Made by a program: the position numbers and the translations under genes. Shown here piece by piece: positions 7,299-15,902 of a stretch of DNA of 64,000 nt (the stretch's first letter is position 1; the number at the start of each line of letters is the position of its first letter). This DNA is from Microbacterium sp. GTDB taxonomy: Bacteria > Actinomycetota > Actinomycetes > Actinomycetales > Microbacteriaceae. The DNA lies in contig NZ_JAPSIY010000011.1 in NCBI RefSeq assembly GCF_031178445.1, positions 1 through 64,000 on the forward strand, written 5' to 3'. The notes beneath the pieces were generated by a model that worked only from the letters and a program-made list of their open reading frames with translations, made no database searches and was not told the origin of the DNA.

Positions 7299-8282
7299 AT
7301 GAGTCACGAAGCGCTCCTGCTGGGTATCGATGCCGGGGGAACCTCGACCAGGGCGGTGCTCACCGACTCGCGCGGCGAGTGCCTCGGATACGGCATAGGC
7401 GGCCGCGGCAATCCGATCTCGGCAGGCCCTGAGCGCGCCGCAGACGGAGTCCTCGAGGCTATCGGCAGGGCGCTGCAGCCGTCGGGGGCCTCGCTGGCCG
7501 ACATCGCCGTCGTCACCCCTGCGATGGCGGGCAGCAGGGCATCGGGCGACCACACCTGGCTGCACTCGCGGTTGATGCGCGAGGGGTTCGCGGGGCGGCT
7601 CGTGTTCGAGTCAGACCTGCTCGCGGCGTACTTCAGCGGCTCCGCATCGCCGTTCGGATACGCACTGGTGTCGGGAACCGGCGCATGCGTGGTGCGGGTG
7701 CGCGACGGCCGCATCGACGGCACCGGCGACGGCCTGGGCTGGCTGCTCGGCGACCGCGGCAGCGGGTTCTGGATCGGGCACGCCATCGCGCGTGCGGTGG
7801 TGCAGGACCTCGACCGCACGGGCCCCGCCACGGCCCTGACCGGCCAGGTTCTCGACCACTACGACCTGGTTCCGTCGGAGAGCGTCGTGCAGGGTCGGTC
7901 CGGCGCTCTGGACGCCCTGATCGAAGCGCTGTACTCGCGCCCTCCGATCGAGCTCGCAGCGCTGGCACCCTTCGCCTTCGATCAGCCCGACCCGGTCGCG
8001 GAGGGGATCCTCCGCGACGCCGGGCGCCATCTCGCCGACACGCTCGCGGCGGTGCTCGCGGGGCCGGGACCGCTGGTGATCGGCGGCAGCGTGCTCTCGC
8101 GCACGGGCCCGGTGCGCGACTCCTTCCTCGAGCGGCTCGGTGCCGCCGCAGAGGGACTGGACCTGCTCCCGGTCGGCGATGGCGCGATCGGTGCAGCCTT
8201 CCTCGCCGTGCGCGCGGCGGGCGGAGAGCCGGATGCGGAAACGCTGGATGCACTCACCCGCACGATCAGCCGGTTCCGCTGA
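7299..8282 (+). CDS. N-acetylglucosamine kinase, BadF/BadG/BcrA/BcrD ATPase family
   Basis: A 327-residue ASKHA-fold kinase. The phosphate-1 motif is 'GIDAGGTSTRAVLTDSRG', the central nucleotide-binding segment includes 'YALVSGTGACVVRVRDG' and 'GWLLGDRGSGFWIG', and a late adenosine-type motif is 'PLVIGGSVLSR'. Eukaryotic and actinobacterial NagK-type enzymes of this family phosphorylate GlcNAc (or glucosamine) at O6. It is transcribed divergently from the RpiR-SIS-NgcEFG operon, so the locus plausibly imports and phosphorylates GlcNAc, feeding GlcNAc-6-P metabolism. No deacetylase or deaminase gene is in the window. No strong Shine-Dalgarno is seen. Confidence 0.85.
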   Translation: MSHEALLLGIDAGGTSTRAVLTDSRGECLGYGIGGRGNPISAGPERAADGVLEAIGRALQPSGASLADIAVVTPAMAGSRASGDHTWLHSRLMREGFAGRLVFESDLLAAYFSGSASPFGYALVSGTGACVVRVRDGRIDGTGDGLGWLLGDRGSGFWIGHAIARAVVQDLDRTGPATALTGQVLDHYDLVPSESVVQGRSGALDALIEALYSRPPIELAALAPFAFDQPDPVAEGILRDAGRHLADTLAAVLAGPGPLVIGGSVLSRTGPVRDSFLERLGAAAEGLDLLPVGDGAIGAAFLAVRAAGGEPDAETLDALTRTISRFR

Positions 8283-8330
8283 CCTCGCCTCGTTCGGAAA
8301 GGCACCCGGGAGCGACCCTGGCAGCGCGGC

Positions 8331-8336
8331 TAGGAT
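8331..8336 (+). promoter_or_regulatory. -10 element for argS, near-leaderless
   Basis: TAGGAT lies 9 nt before the argS ATG, predicting a 5' leader of only a few nucleotides. No Shine-Dalgarno is present. Confidence 0.5.
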
Positions 8337-8345
8337 TGTTCGTCT

Positions 8346-10013
8346 ATGAACCCTGAAACCCTCGCCGCAGCCGTTCTCGCCGTCCTCGCTCCGATCGCGG
8401 CTTCGCTGCGACCCGACGAGGAGCTGGGCATCGCGGCATCCGACGTGGTCCTCGAACGCCCGCGCAACCGTGAGCACGGTGACTGGGCGACGAACGTCGC
8501 CATGCGCCTCGCGAAGCGTCTCGGGACGAACCCGCGTGAACTCGCGCAGCAGATCGCGGACTCGCTGTCCACGAGCGAAGGCATCGCCGCGGTCGAGGTC
8601 GCCGGTCCCGGGTTCATCAACATCCGCCTGGATGCTGCGGCGGCGGGGGCGCTGGCCAAGACGATCGTGGAGGCGGGTGCCGGTTACGGCACCAACGACT
8701 CGCAGGCCGGTGTGTCGGTCAACGTCGAGTTCGTCTCGGCCAACCCCACGGGCCCACTGCACATCGCGCACACCCGCTGGGCGGCGCTCGGCGACTCGAT
8801 CGTGCGGCTGCTGCTCGCGAGCGGCGCGAACGCCGTCCGCGAGTACTACATCAACGACGCCGGGGCGCAGATGGAGCGCTTCGGGCGTTCCGTTCTGGCC
8901 GCGGCGAAGGGCGAGCCCACGCCCGAAGACGGCTACCCGGGTGCCTACATCGGCGAACTCGCCGCCAGGGTGCTCGCAGCGCGGCCCGACCTGCTCGAGC
9001 TGCCAGTGGACGAGCAGCTCGTCGTCGCGCGAGACCAGGCCTACGAGTACCAGCTGGCCGAAATCCGCACGTCGCTGGAGCGGTTCAACGTGCCGTTCGA
9101 CGTGTGGTTCTCCGAGCGCGCCCTGCACGCAGCGGGAGACGGCGGTGAGCCGAGTCTGATCGATCGTGCCGTCGACAGGCTGCGCGAGCAGGGGCATGTC
9201 TTCGATGAGGACGGCGCGGTCTGGGTGCGCACGACCGACTTCACCGACGACAAGGATCGCGTGATCCGCCGCTCGAACGGCGAGTACACGTACTTCGCCG
9301 CCGACGCCGCGTACTACCTGAACAAGGGCGACCGCGGTTTCGAGAACAAGATCTACCTGCTCGGCGCCGATCACCACGGATACGTCAACCGTCTCAAGGC
9401 CGTTGCCGGCGCCGCGGGCGAGGATCCTGAGAAGAACATCCAGGTGCTCATCGGTCAGATGGTCTCGATCAACGGCGCCCGCCTCTCCAAGCGAGCGGGC
9501 AACATCATCGAGATGGACGATCTGCTCGACTGGCTCGGAACCGATGCGCTGCGCTATTCGCTGGAGCGCTCCCCGGCGGACTCGCCGCTGGATCTCGACC
9601 CTGAACTGCTGCAGAAGCGCACCAACGACAACCCGGTCTTCTACGTGCAGTACGCGCACGCCCGCACGCACAACGTGGAGCGCAATGCGGCCGATTCCGG
9701 AGTGGACCGCTCCGAGTTCTCCCCGGAGCTGCTCACCCACGAGACCGAATCCGCGCTGCTCGGAGCGCTGCAGGAGTTCCCGCGCATCGTCGGGTTCGCG
9801 GCCGAGGTGCGCGAGCCGCACCGCGTCGCCCGCTACCTCGAGGAGCTCGCCGGGCTGTACCACCGCTGGTACGACAACTGCCGGGTGATCCCGAAGGGCG
9901 ACGATCCGATCGAGAGCGTGCACCGTACGCGACTGTGGCTCAACGACGCCACCGGCCAGGTGCTGCGCAACGGGCTGCACCTGCTCGGTGTCTCGGCGCC
10001 CGAGCGGATGTGA
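8346..10013 (+). CDS. argS: arginine--tRNA ligase
   Basis: A 555-residue cytoplasmic class I aminoacyl-tRNA synthetase that charges tRNA-Arg. The N-terminal additional domain (first ~110 residues) is followed by the Rossmann fold with the HIGH-type motif in '[20 protein letters not shown]' (about residue 138) and the KMSKS-equivalent in 'ARLSKRAGN' (about residue 378). The C-terminal DALR anticodon-binding domain ends '[15 protein letters not shown]', typical of bacterial ArgRS. It is followed one base later by the LmeA-like gene. In many actinobacteria argS precedes lysA, as here, with two extra genes between. Length and motifs are normal. Confidence 0.97.
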   Translation: MNPETLAAAVLAVLAPIAASLRPDEELGIAASDVVLERPRNREHGDWATNVAMRLAKRLGTNPRELAQQIADSLSTSEGIAAVEVAGPGFINIRLDAAAAGALAKTIVEAGAGYGTNDSQAGVSVNVEFVSANPTGPLHIAHTRWAALGDSIVRLLLASGANAVREYYINDAGAQMERFGRSVLAAAKGEPTPEDGYPGAYIGELAARVLAARPDLLELPVDEQLVVARDQAYEYQLAEIRTSLERFNVPFDVWFSERALHAAGDGGEPSLIDRAVDRLREQGHVFDEDGAVWVRTTDFTDDKDRVIRRSNGEYTYFAADAAYYLNKGDRGFENKIYLLGADHHGYVNRLKAVAGAAGEDPEKNIQVLIGQMVSINGARLSKRAGNIIEMDDLLDWLGTDALRYSLERSPADSPLDLDPELLQKRTNDNPVFYVQYAHARTHNVERNAADSGVDRSEFSPELLTHETESALLGALQEFPRIVGFAAEVREPHRVARYLEELAGLYHRWYDNCRVIPKGDDPIESVHRTRLWLNDATGQVLRNGLHLLGVSAPERM

Positions 10014-10014
10014 C

Positions 10015-10761
10015 ATGTCGGCGGCGCGGCGGGCGCGGTGGCCCTGGGTCCTGCTGATCCTGGCAGTGGTGCTTGCCACGCTGGTCGTCGCCGCGGAGCT
10101 TGTGGCCAGGGCAGTGGTTCCCGGTGTGGTCCGCTCCGTCGTCATCGACCAGCTCGACCTGCCCTCCGACCAGCAGATGCACGTCGAGGCGTCCGGTCTG
10201 CTGCTACCTCAGCTCGCCGTCGGCCGCCTCGACGAGCTGCACCTCACCTCGGACCGGGTAACCATCGGCGGCGTCACCGGCTCGGCGGACGTCACCGCGA
10301 CCGGAGTGCCGCTGCAGGGCGGTGCGCTCGATCGCGCGCACGGCACCGTGGCCATCGAGGCCGACCAATTCCTGGCGCTCGTCGAGCCGTCCGACCTGCC
10401 CGTCGAGGGCATCGAGTTCCAGGAGCCGGATGTCACCGTCAGCGGCACGGTCGAGGTCTTCGGGCTCGCCTTGCCGCTCGGTCTGACCGTGACTCCGGGG
10501 GCCGACGGGGGTGAGTTGCTGCTGACGCCCGTGTCGGCATCGGTCGCGGGGGAGCTGCTCGACCTGCAGGAGCTTTCGGACAGGTTCGGCGGACTGGGGC
10601 GGGAACTGGTCGAGACCCGGCGGATCTGCATCGCCGATCAGCTTCCCGCAGGGATCACGCTGACCGGGCTGCGGATCGAGGGTACGAGAGCCGTCGCCGA
10701 CATCGCCGCGGACGGCAGGATCGCCGTGGACCCCGCGCTGTTGGAGAACGGCACCTGTTGA
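10015..10761 (+). CDS. LmeA-like DUF2993 membrane-anchored phospholipid-binding protein
   Basis: 248 residues. A short basic N-terminus (SAARRARW) and one hydrophobic helix at about residues 8-30 anchor it in the membrane. The rest is an extracytoplasmic beta-rich DUF2993 domain ('PSDQQMHVEASGLLLPQLA', 'LDELHLTSDRVTIGGVTGSADVTATGVPL', 'LPAGITLTGLRIEG'). The mycobacterial member LmeA binds phospholipids and supports mannan elongation of lipoglycans; a similar envelope role is inference here. ATG 10015 follows the argS stop by one base, so the two are probably cotranscribed. It is convergent with the BrkB-type gene. Confidence 0.8.
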   Translation: MSAARRARWPWVLLILAVVLATLVVAAELVARAVVPGVVRSVVIDQLDLPSDQQMHVEASGLLLPQLAVGRLDELHLTSDRVTIGGVTGSADVTATGVPLQGGALDRAHGTVAIEADQFLALVEPSDLPVEGIEFQEPDVTVSGTVEVFGLALPLGLTVTPGADGGELLLTPVSASVAGELLDLQELSDRFGGLGRELVETRRICIADQLPAGITLTGLRIEGTRAVADIAADGRIAVDPALLENGTC

Positions 10762-10768
10762 CGTCGGC

Positions 10769-11818
10769 TCAGTCTGGAGACCGCTCCGCGGCCACCGCCT
10801 CCTGAGCATCGCGCAGGCGTGCCGTCGCCGAGCGGACGTCCTGCTCCGCCAGGCGCAGCGCGTTCTCAGCCAGGGTCGAGGAGCCGTAGCGCTCCCCGAC
10901 CCTGTCGCGCTCCTCATCGGCGGCCGTCGCGATGAACGCGCTGGCGAGGAGGATCACCTGAGTCGACAGATTCAGCCAGAGCAGCAGAGCCAGCAGAGAG
11001 GCGAACGAGGCCAGCAGCGGGTTGACACGAGCGCCTCCGATGAAGAGCCCGGAAAGCTCCTGCAGGCCTACGAGGGCGAGAGCGCCCAGAGCGGCACCGG
11101 GCAAGAGCGAACGCATCGGGGCGCGCACGCCCGAGAGCATCCGGAATGATGCCCCGATCAGGACGGCGTCGAGCGCGAAGACCACGACGAGCGAGAGCAG
11201 CCGCACGCTCCAGAACGCGACCGCCGAGTCCTGCGGTACGCCGAGCAGGCCCGCGCCGGCGTTCACGATGGCCTCACCGGCGAACGTCAGGACCGCGGCC
11301 CCGAGGAACGTTGCGGCGATGATGAGCGCGAGCAGCAGATTGCGGGCCACCACCAGATACCAGGCGGCATCGGCGCCGTCCGTGCCTGCGACGGTGCGGA
11401 TGCCGACGCGCAGCGATCCGATCGCACCCAATGCGGCGCCGACGAGGCCGATCAGTGAGATCACCCCGGCGATCGAGAGTCCTGCGGGAGCGCGGATCGT
11501 GTCGAGGTCGACGATTCCGTCGCCGTCCGGCGTGGTCTTCACAAGTCCGGGCAGCGCGGCGTCGACGGCCGACACGACCGCGTCCCACGCCACGCTGTCG
11601 CTCGACAGCCAGAGCGCGACGGACGAGAAGCCGAGCAGAAGGGCGGCGAACACGCTGAACAGCGCGCGGTACGTGACTGCGTCGGCGAGCACGGGGCCGC
11701 GGCGACCCGCGTAGCGCAGCGCCGCGCGTACCAGCCTCCACCCCAGCAGGCGGCGGATCAGCGCCGCCAGGGCCGAGGCGAGGCGGCCGGGTCGGGCCGA
11801 TCCGGAGGAGTCATCCAT
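10769..11818 (-). CDS. YihY/BrkB family inner-membrane protein
   Basis: About 349 residues of the YihY/BrkB (formerly 'RNase BN') family. The start of the domain is recognisable ('ALRYAGRRGPVLADAVTYRALFSVFAAL'), followed by about six transmembrane helices and a C-terminal hydrophilic tail rich in Ala, Arg and Glu. The molecular function is unknown; the old nuclease label for this family was a misassignment. ATG 11818 follows GGAGGAG closely, and TAGGGT ends 7 nt upstream of it. It lies divergent from lysA and converges with the LmeA-like gene, its stop being only 7 bp past that gene's end. Confidence 0.83.
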   Translation of the reverse strand: MDDSSGSARPGRLASALAALIRRLLGWRLVRAALRYAGRRGPVLADAVTYRALFSVFAALLLGFSSVALWLSSDSVAWDAVVSAVDAALPGLVKTTPDGDGIVDLDTIRAPAGLSIAGVISLIGLVGAALGAIGSLRVGIRTVAGTDGADAAWYLVVARNLLLALIIAATFLGAAVLTFAGEAIVNAGAGLLGVPQDSAVAFWSVRLLSLVVVFALDAVLIGASFRMLSGVRAPMRSLLPGAALGALALVGLQELSGLFIGGARVNPLLASFASLLALLLWLNLSTQVILLASAFIATAADEERDRVGERYGSSTLAENALRLAEQDVRSATARLRDAQEAVAAERSPD

Positions 11819-11886
11819 CTCCTCCACCCTAATCAGATCGGTGTCACAGCCGTGGAGGGTTGACAGGAGGCGGCCTGCCGGTGCCC

Positions 11887-11892
11887 TAGAAT
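11887..11892 (+). promoter_or_regulatory. -10 element upstream of lysA
   Basis: TAGAAT lies 57 nt before the lysA GTG. A TTGACA at 11860-11865 is present but 21 nt away, which is outside the normal spacing. This promoter would give a leader of about 50 nt. Confidence 0.4.
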
Positions 11893-11948
11893 CGGGGGCA
11901 ACCTCGGAGCCGCCGTCCGCCCGAGGTCCGTCCCACGATTGGTGCTCC

Positions 11949-13340
11949 GTGCATTCCGCTGCCTCATCACCCGCTCCCGGATGGCTCGTCGAGCCCGACG
12001 ACGCCAACGACCTCGTCCTTTCGGTGTGGCCGGCCTCAGCGGGCCGCGACGAGGCCGGTTCACTGCAGCTCGGCGGTGTCGGCGCCGGCGACATCGTGCA
12101 TCAGTACGGCACGCCTGTGATGGTCATCGACGAGTCCGAGGTGCGCAGTCGCGCAAGGGCGCTGCGCACGGCCTTCGAGCGCGCGGCGTCGGAGCACGCG
12201 ACCACGGCACGCGTGTACTACGCGGGCAAGGCGCTGTTGAGCACCGAGATCGTGCGCTGGGTCATGGACGAGGGGCTCAACGTCGACGTCTGCACCGGGG
12301 GTGAGCTCGAGGTCGCCCTGGCCGCAGGTGCCGACGCTTCCAGGCTCGGCTTCCATGGGAACAACAAGTCGGTGGCCGAACTCGCGCGTGCAGTCGGGGC
12401 CGGCGTCGGCACGATCATCGTCGACAGCGCGATCGAGATCGAGCGCCTCGCCGCGCTCACCTCGCGCACCGGGACCGTGCAGCGCGTCATGGTGCGGGTG
12501 AACAGCGGCGTGCACGCCGAGACCCACGACTTCCTCGCGACGGCACACGAAGACCAGAAGTTCGGCTTCCCGCTCGGTGAGGCTCCGGCGATCGTCGCCC
12601 GCATCCGTGAGATCCCCGGACTCACTTTCGTCGGCCTGCACTGCCATATCGGCTCGCAGATCTTCGGCGTCGCCGGGTTCCGCGAGTCGGCCTCGCGACT
12701 GCTCGACGTGCACCAGGAGCTGCTTGCAGGAGGCGACATCCCGCAGCTCAATCTCGGCGGCGGCTTCGGCATCGCCTACACACGGGTCGACGACCCGACG
12801 CCGATCGCCGAACTCGCCGAGGGCATCGTCGCGGCGGTCGCCGAGGGGTGCGCCGCGCGCGGCATCCCGGTGCCGGCGCTGTCGTTCGAACCCGGCCGCG
12901 CCATCGTGGGCAACGCAGGCGTCACCCTGTACGAGGTCGGCACGATCAAGGACGTCACCCTGGATGCGGGCACGCGCCGCTACGTCAGCGTGGACGGCGG
13001 AATGAGCGACAACGCGAGGACGGCGCTCTACGGCGCGCAGTACTCCGCCCGGCTGGCGTCCCGCGTCGGCGGCGGGCCCCCGGTGCTGGTGCGCGTGGTC
13101 GGCCGTCACTGCGAATCCGGTGACATCGTGGTGGATCATGAGTATCTGCCCGCGGACGTCACGCCGGGAGACCTGCTCGCTGTGCCCGCGACCGGCGCGT
13201 ACTGCGCACCGCTTTCGAGCAACTACAACCACGTTCCCCGACCCCCGATCGTCGCCGTGCGCGATGGGGCGTCGCGCGTGATCGTGCGCGGCGAGTCGAT
13301 GCGGGATCTGCTGGCGCGCGACGCCGGCATCCAGCTGTGA
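11949..13340 (+). CDS. lysA: diaminopimelate decarboxylase
   Basis: 463 residues; PLP-dependent decarboxylation of meso-diaminopimelate to L-lysine, the last step of lysine synthesis. It has the fold-type III PLP lysine in 'RVYYAGKALLS', 'LGFHGNNKS', the 'GLHCHIGSQI' motif, 'LNLGGGFGI', 'SFEPGRAIVGNAG' and the partner active-site Cys in 'GRHCESGDIV'. GTG 11949 gives a protein of normal family length; the frame is open further upstream but would extend past the -10. The gene stands ahead of hom and thrB, forming an aspartate-family amino-acid cluster. The N-terminal ~30 residues are poorly conserved in type. Confidence 0.95.
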   Translation: MHSAASSPAPGWLVEPDDANDLVLSVWPASAGRDEAGSLQLGGVGAGDIVHQYGTPVMVIDESEVRSRARALRTAFERAASEHATTARVYYAGKALLSTEIVRWVMDEGLNVDVCTGGELEVALAAGADASRLGFHGNNKSVAELARAVGAGVGTIIVDSAIEIERLAALTSRTGTVQRVMVRVNSGVHAETHDFLATAHEDQKFGFPLGEAPAIVARIREIPGLTFVGLHCHIGSQIFGVAGFRESASRLLDVHQELLAGGDIPQLNLGGGFGIAYTRVDDPTPIAELAEGIVAAVAEGCAARGIPVPALSFEPGRAIVGNAGVTLYEVGTIKDVTLDAGTRRYVSVDGGMSDNARTALYGAQYSARLASRVGGGPPVLVRVVGRHCESGDIVVDHEYLPADVTPGDLLAVPATGAYCAPLSSNYNHVPRPPIVAVRDGASRVIVRGESMRDLLARDAGIQL

Positions 13341-13405
13341 CCTGCGGACGGCCGTGCGCCGCCGCCTGACGAATGCGAAGAAACCCGACGTGCTGAGGAG
13401 CGCAG

Positions 13406-14713
13406 ATGACTGACTACCGACGACTTCGCGTGGCGCTGCTGGGAGCCGGAGCGGTTGGTTCCCAGGTGGCGTCGCTGCTGCTGAAGCACGGTGACGAACT
13501 CGCCGACCGCGCCGGGGCATCGCTCGAGCTGGCCGGGATCGCCGTGCGCGACCTCGATGCGCCGCGAGACGTCGAACTTCCCCGCGAGCTCTTCACGACC
13601 GACGCCGAGTCGCTGATCACCGGCGCCGACATCGTCATCGAGCTGATGGGCGGCATCGAGCCCGCCCGTTCGCACATTCTGCTGGGGCTGGGCTCCGGTG
13701 CCGATGTGGTCACCGCCAACAAGGCGCTGCTGGCGACGCATGGTCCCGAGGTGTTCGAAGCGGCCGACAGGGTCGGCGCCTCGGTCTACTACGAGGCGGC
13801 AGCGGCGGGGGCCATCCCGATCATCCGACCGCTGCGGGACTCGCTCGCGGGGGACCGCGTCGTGCGGATCATGGGCATCGTCAACGGCACCACCAACTAC
13901 ATCCTCGATCGGATGGACAGCGAGGGCGCCGACTTCGCCGACGTGCTCGCCGACGCTCAGCGCCTCGGCTACGCCGAAGCCGATCCGACGGCCGACGTCG
14001 AGGGCTACGATGCAGCGCAGAAGGCCGCCATCCTCGCCAGCCTCGCCTTCCACACCGCTGTGCCCCTCGACGCCGTGCACCGCGAGGGAATCACCTCCAT
14101 CACGGCCGCCATGATCGAAGAGGCCGCCGCGGCAGGCTTCGTGATCAAGCTGCTCGCGGTGTGCGAGCGCCTGAGCGGCGACGACAGCGAGTCCATCTCG
14201 GTGCGGGTCTACCCGGCCCTCGTGCCGCGCTCGCACCCGCTGGCATCGGTGCACGGCGCGAACAACGCCGTGTTCGTCGAGGCGGAGGCGGCTGGCTCGC
14301 TGATGTTCTACGGGGCGGGTGCAGGTGGTGTGCAGACCGCATCCGCAGTGCTCGGTGACGTCGTCTCGGCTGCCCGCCGGCACATCGCGGGCGGCGTCGG
14401 CGTCGGCGAGTCGACCAGGGCGAACCTGCCCATCGTCTCGATCGGGCATGTCACCACGCGCTACCAGATCACCCTCGAGGTCGCCGACGAGCCGGGCGTG
14501 CTCGCGACCATCGCCGGCATCCTCAGTGACGGCGGCGTCTCCGTCGCCACTCTCGTGCAGACGGTCGCGCAGACCGAGGAGGGCGCGACTGCGCACCTCA
14601 TCATCGGCACCCATCGCGCTCCCGACAGTGCGCTGAGTGCCGCCGTCGACCGGCTGGCGGACAGCGGCGTGGTCGAGCGCGTCGTATCCGTGCTTCGCGT
14701 CGAAGGGGAGTGA
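13406..14713 (+). CDS. hom: homoserine dehydrogenase
   Basis: 435 residues; NAD(P)H-dependent reduction of aspartate semialdehyde to homoserine at the branch toward threonine and methionine. The Rossmann motif is 'LLGAGAVGSQVASLLL', the catalytic lysine region is 'VVTANKALLATHG', and 'GIVNGTTNYIL...EAD' is the homoserine-binding block. A C-terminal ACT domain ('LEVADEPGVLATIAGILSDGGVSVATLVQT') suggests feedback control by threonine. A Shine-Dalgarno GAGGAG precedes the ATG. thrB follows, overlapping or almost touching. Confidence 0.96.
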   Translation: MTDYRRLRVALLGAGAVGSQVASLLLKHGDELADRAGASLELAGIAVRDLDAPRDVELPRELFTTDAESLITGADIVIELMGGIEPARSHILLGLGSGADVVTANKALLATHGPEVFEAADRVGASVYYEAAAAGAIPIIRPLRDSLAGDRVVRIMGIVNGTTNYILDRMDSEGADFADVLADAQRLGYAEADPTADVEGYDAAQKAAILASLAFHTAVPLDAVHREGITSITAAMIEEAAAAGFVIKLLAVCERLSGDDSESISVRVYPALVPRSHPLASVHGANNAVFVEAEAAGSLMFYGAGAGGVQTASAVLGDVVSAARRHIAGGVGVGESTRANLPIVSIGHVTTRYQITLEVADEPGVLATIAGILSDGGVSVATLVQTVAQTEEGATAHLIIGTHRAPDSALSAAVDRLADSGVVERVVSVLRVEGE

Positions 14714-14715
14714 CA

Positions 14716-15705
14716 GTGAGCGTCACCGTCGTCCCCGCCGAGATGGCGCCGGCCGTCGTCGAGCCGCAGCACGTCGACGGGGCGCTGCGCACCGTCACCG
14801 TGACAGTCCCCGCGACGAGCGCGAACCTGGGGCCGGGATTCGACACCCTGGGCCTGGCCCTCAGCATCTACGACTCCCTCACGGTGTCCGCCTTCGCCGA
14901 CGATCGTCTCGAAATCGAGGTGACGGGCTCGGGCGCGGAGGAGATCCCGCGCGACGGGACGAACCTGGTGGTGCGCGCGATCGCCCACGCGTACGCGGAT
15001 GCCGGCCGCGACACGCCCGGGCTGCGCATGCACGCCGCGAACGGCATCCCGCACGGTCGGGGCATGGGCTCGTCCGGTGCCGCGGTGACCGCCGGCATCC
15101 TGATCGCCAAAGGGTTGCTCGCCGGTGACGTCGATCTCGACGACGACCGGCTGCTGCGTCTGGCCACGGAGCTCGAAGGACACCCCGACAACGTCGCACC
15201 CGCGCTATTCGGCGGGCTGACGATCGCGTGGTCGGGGGAACGGGGGCCTCAGCACAAGAAGCTGCTGGTGCATCGAGGCGTCGCTCCGCTGGTGTTCGTC
15301 CCCGGCTTCACGATGTCGACATCGCTCGCACGGTCGCTGCAGCCTCACCAGGTGCCCCGCGAGGACGCCGTGTTCAACGTGTCGCGCTCGGCTCTGCTGG
15401 TGGCCGCCTTGACGCAGAGCCCCGAGCTGCTGCTGGACGCCACCGCCGACCGGCTGCACCAGGACTACAGGGGAGCGGCCATGCCCGAGACGCTGCGCCT
15501 GGTTCAGGAACTGCGCGCGCAAGGGCTCGCCGCGGTCGTCTCGGGCGCCGGGCCCAGCGTGCTCGTGCTCGCCGACGGTCCGGGCGAGCGTCAGCGGGCG
15601 GTGGAGCTCGCCGACTCGGTGACGGACACCCCGTGGGAAGCGCACATGCTCGCAGTCGATGTGTTGGGTGGTACAGTTAGGGATCGAGCGGAGGGCTCCA
15701 CGTGA
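14716..15705 (+). CDS. thrB: homoserine kinase
   Basis: About 329 residues; GHMP-family ATP-dependent phosphorylation of homoserine, the penultimate step to threonine. Motifs: 'VPATSANLGPGFDTLGLAL' at the N-terminus, the glycine-rich ATP loop 'PHGRGMGSSGAAVTAG', and 'VVSGAGPSVLVLADG' near the C-terminus. Two GTG codons compete. GTG 14710 overlaps the hom stop, while GTG 14716 has AAGGGGAG 5 nt upstream and is preferred. The 3' end carries a possible rho promoter (TACAGT at 15672-15677). ThrC is not in the window. Confidence 0.94.
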   Translation: MSVTVVPAEMAPAVVEPQHVDGALRTVTVTVPATSANLGPGFDTLGLALSIYDSLTVSAFADDRLEIEVTGSGAEEIPRDGTNLVVRAIAHAYADAGRDTPGLRMHAANGIPHGRGMGSSGAAVTAGILIAKGLLAGDVDLDDDRLLRLATELEGHPDNVAPALFGGLTIAWSGERGPQHKKLLVHRGVAPLVFVPGFTMSTSLARSLQPHQVPREDAVFNVSRSALLVAALTQSPELLLDATADRLHQDYRGAAMPETLRLVQELRAQGLAAVVSGAGPSVLVLADGPGERQRAVELADSVTDTPWEAHMLAVDVLGGTVRDRAEGST

Positions 15706-15902
15706 CTACGTGAATCTCGCCCCCTCGCACTTCTGCGAAATCCGCACGCGATCCCCAGAGTCATGGTGTTGCAGCATCACTGTTGCAGTGCGGTGCCGTA
15801 TCGCCGTGAATCTGGCCACAGGCCTCAGCGCCGCGCGTGTGCGTGCAGCTTCCGCTGCACGCTTCCGGATCGCTCATCCCCACGACATATGAGGGAGTAC
15901 TC
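15672..15902 (+). promoter_or_regulatory. probable rho promoter and structured leader
   Basis: TACAGT (15672-15677) within the end of thrB is a plausible -10, giving a leader of over 200 nt with no convincing ORF. The leader holds a small CACTG-TTG-CAGTG hairpin and a perfect 9-bp stem at 15841-15862 (GCGTGCAGC, loop TTCC, GCTGCACGC). Rho genes are often autoregulated through their leaders, and a structured untranslated leader fits that. Confidence 0.45.

Noticed and set aside
7611..10145. A long minus-strand open frame antisense to the kinase and argS
   Set aside because: It is a shadow of two clearly recognisable genes on the plus strand, with no domain or start signal.
10769..11818. Ribonuclease BN label for the BrkB-type protein
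   Set aside because: The old nuclease name for the YihY family was a misassignment; the protein is a multi-pass membrane protein with no nuclease motif.
11841..11948. Upstream GTG extension of lysA
   Set aside because: It would start before the TAGAAT -10 and adds a poorly conserved, non-family N-terminus.
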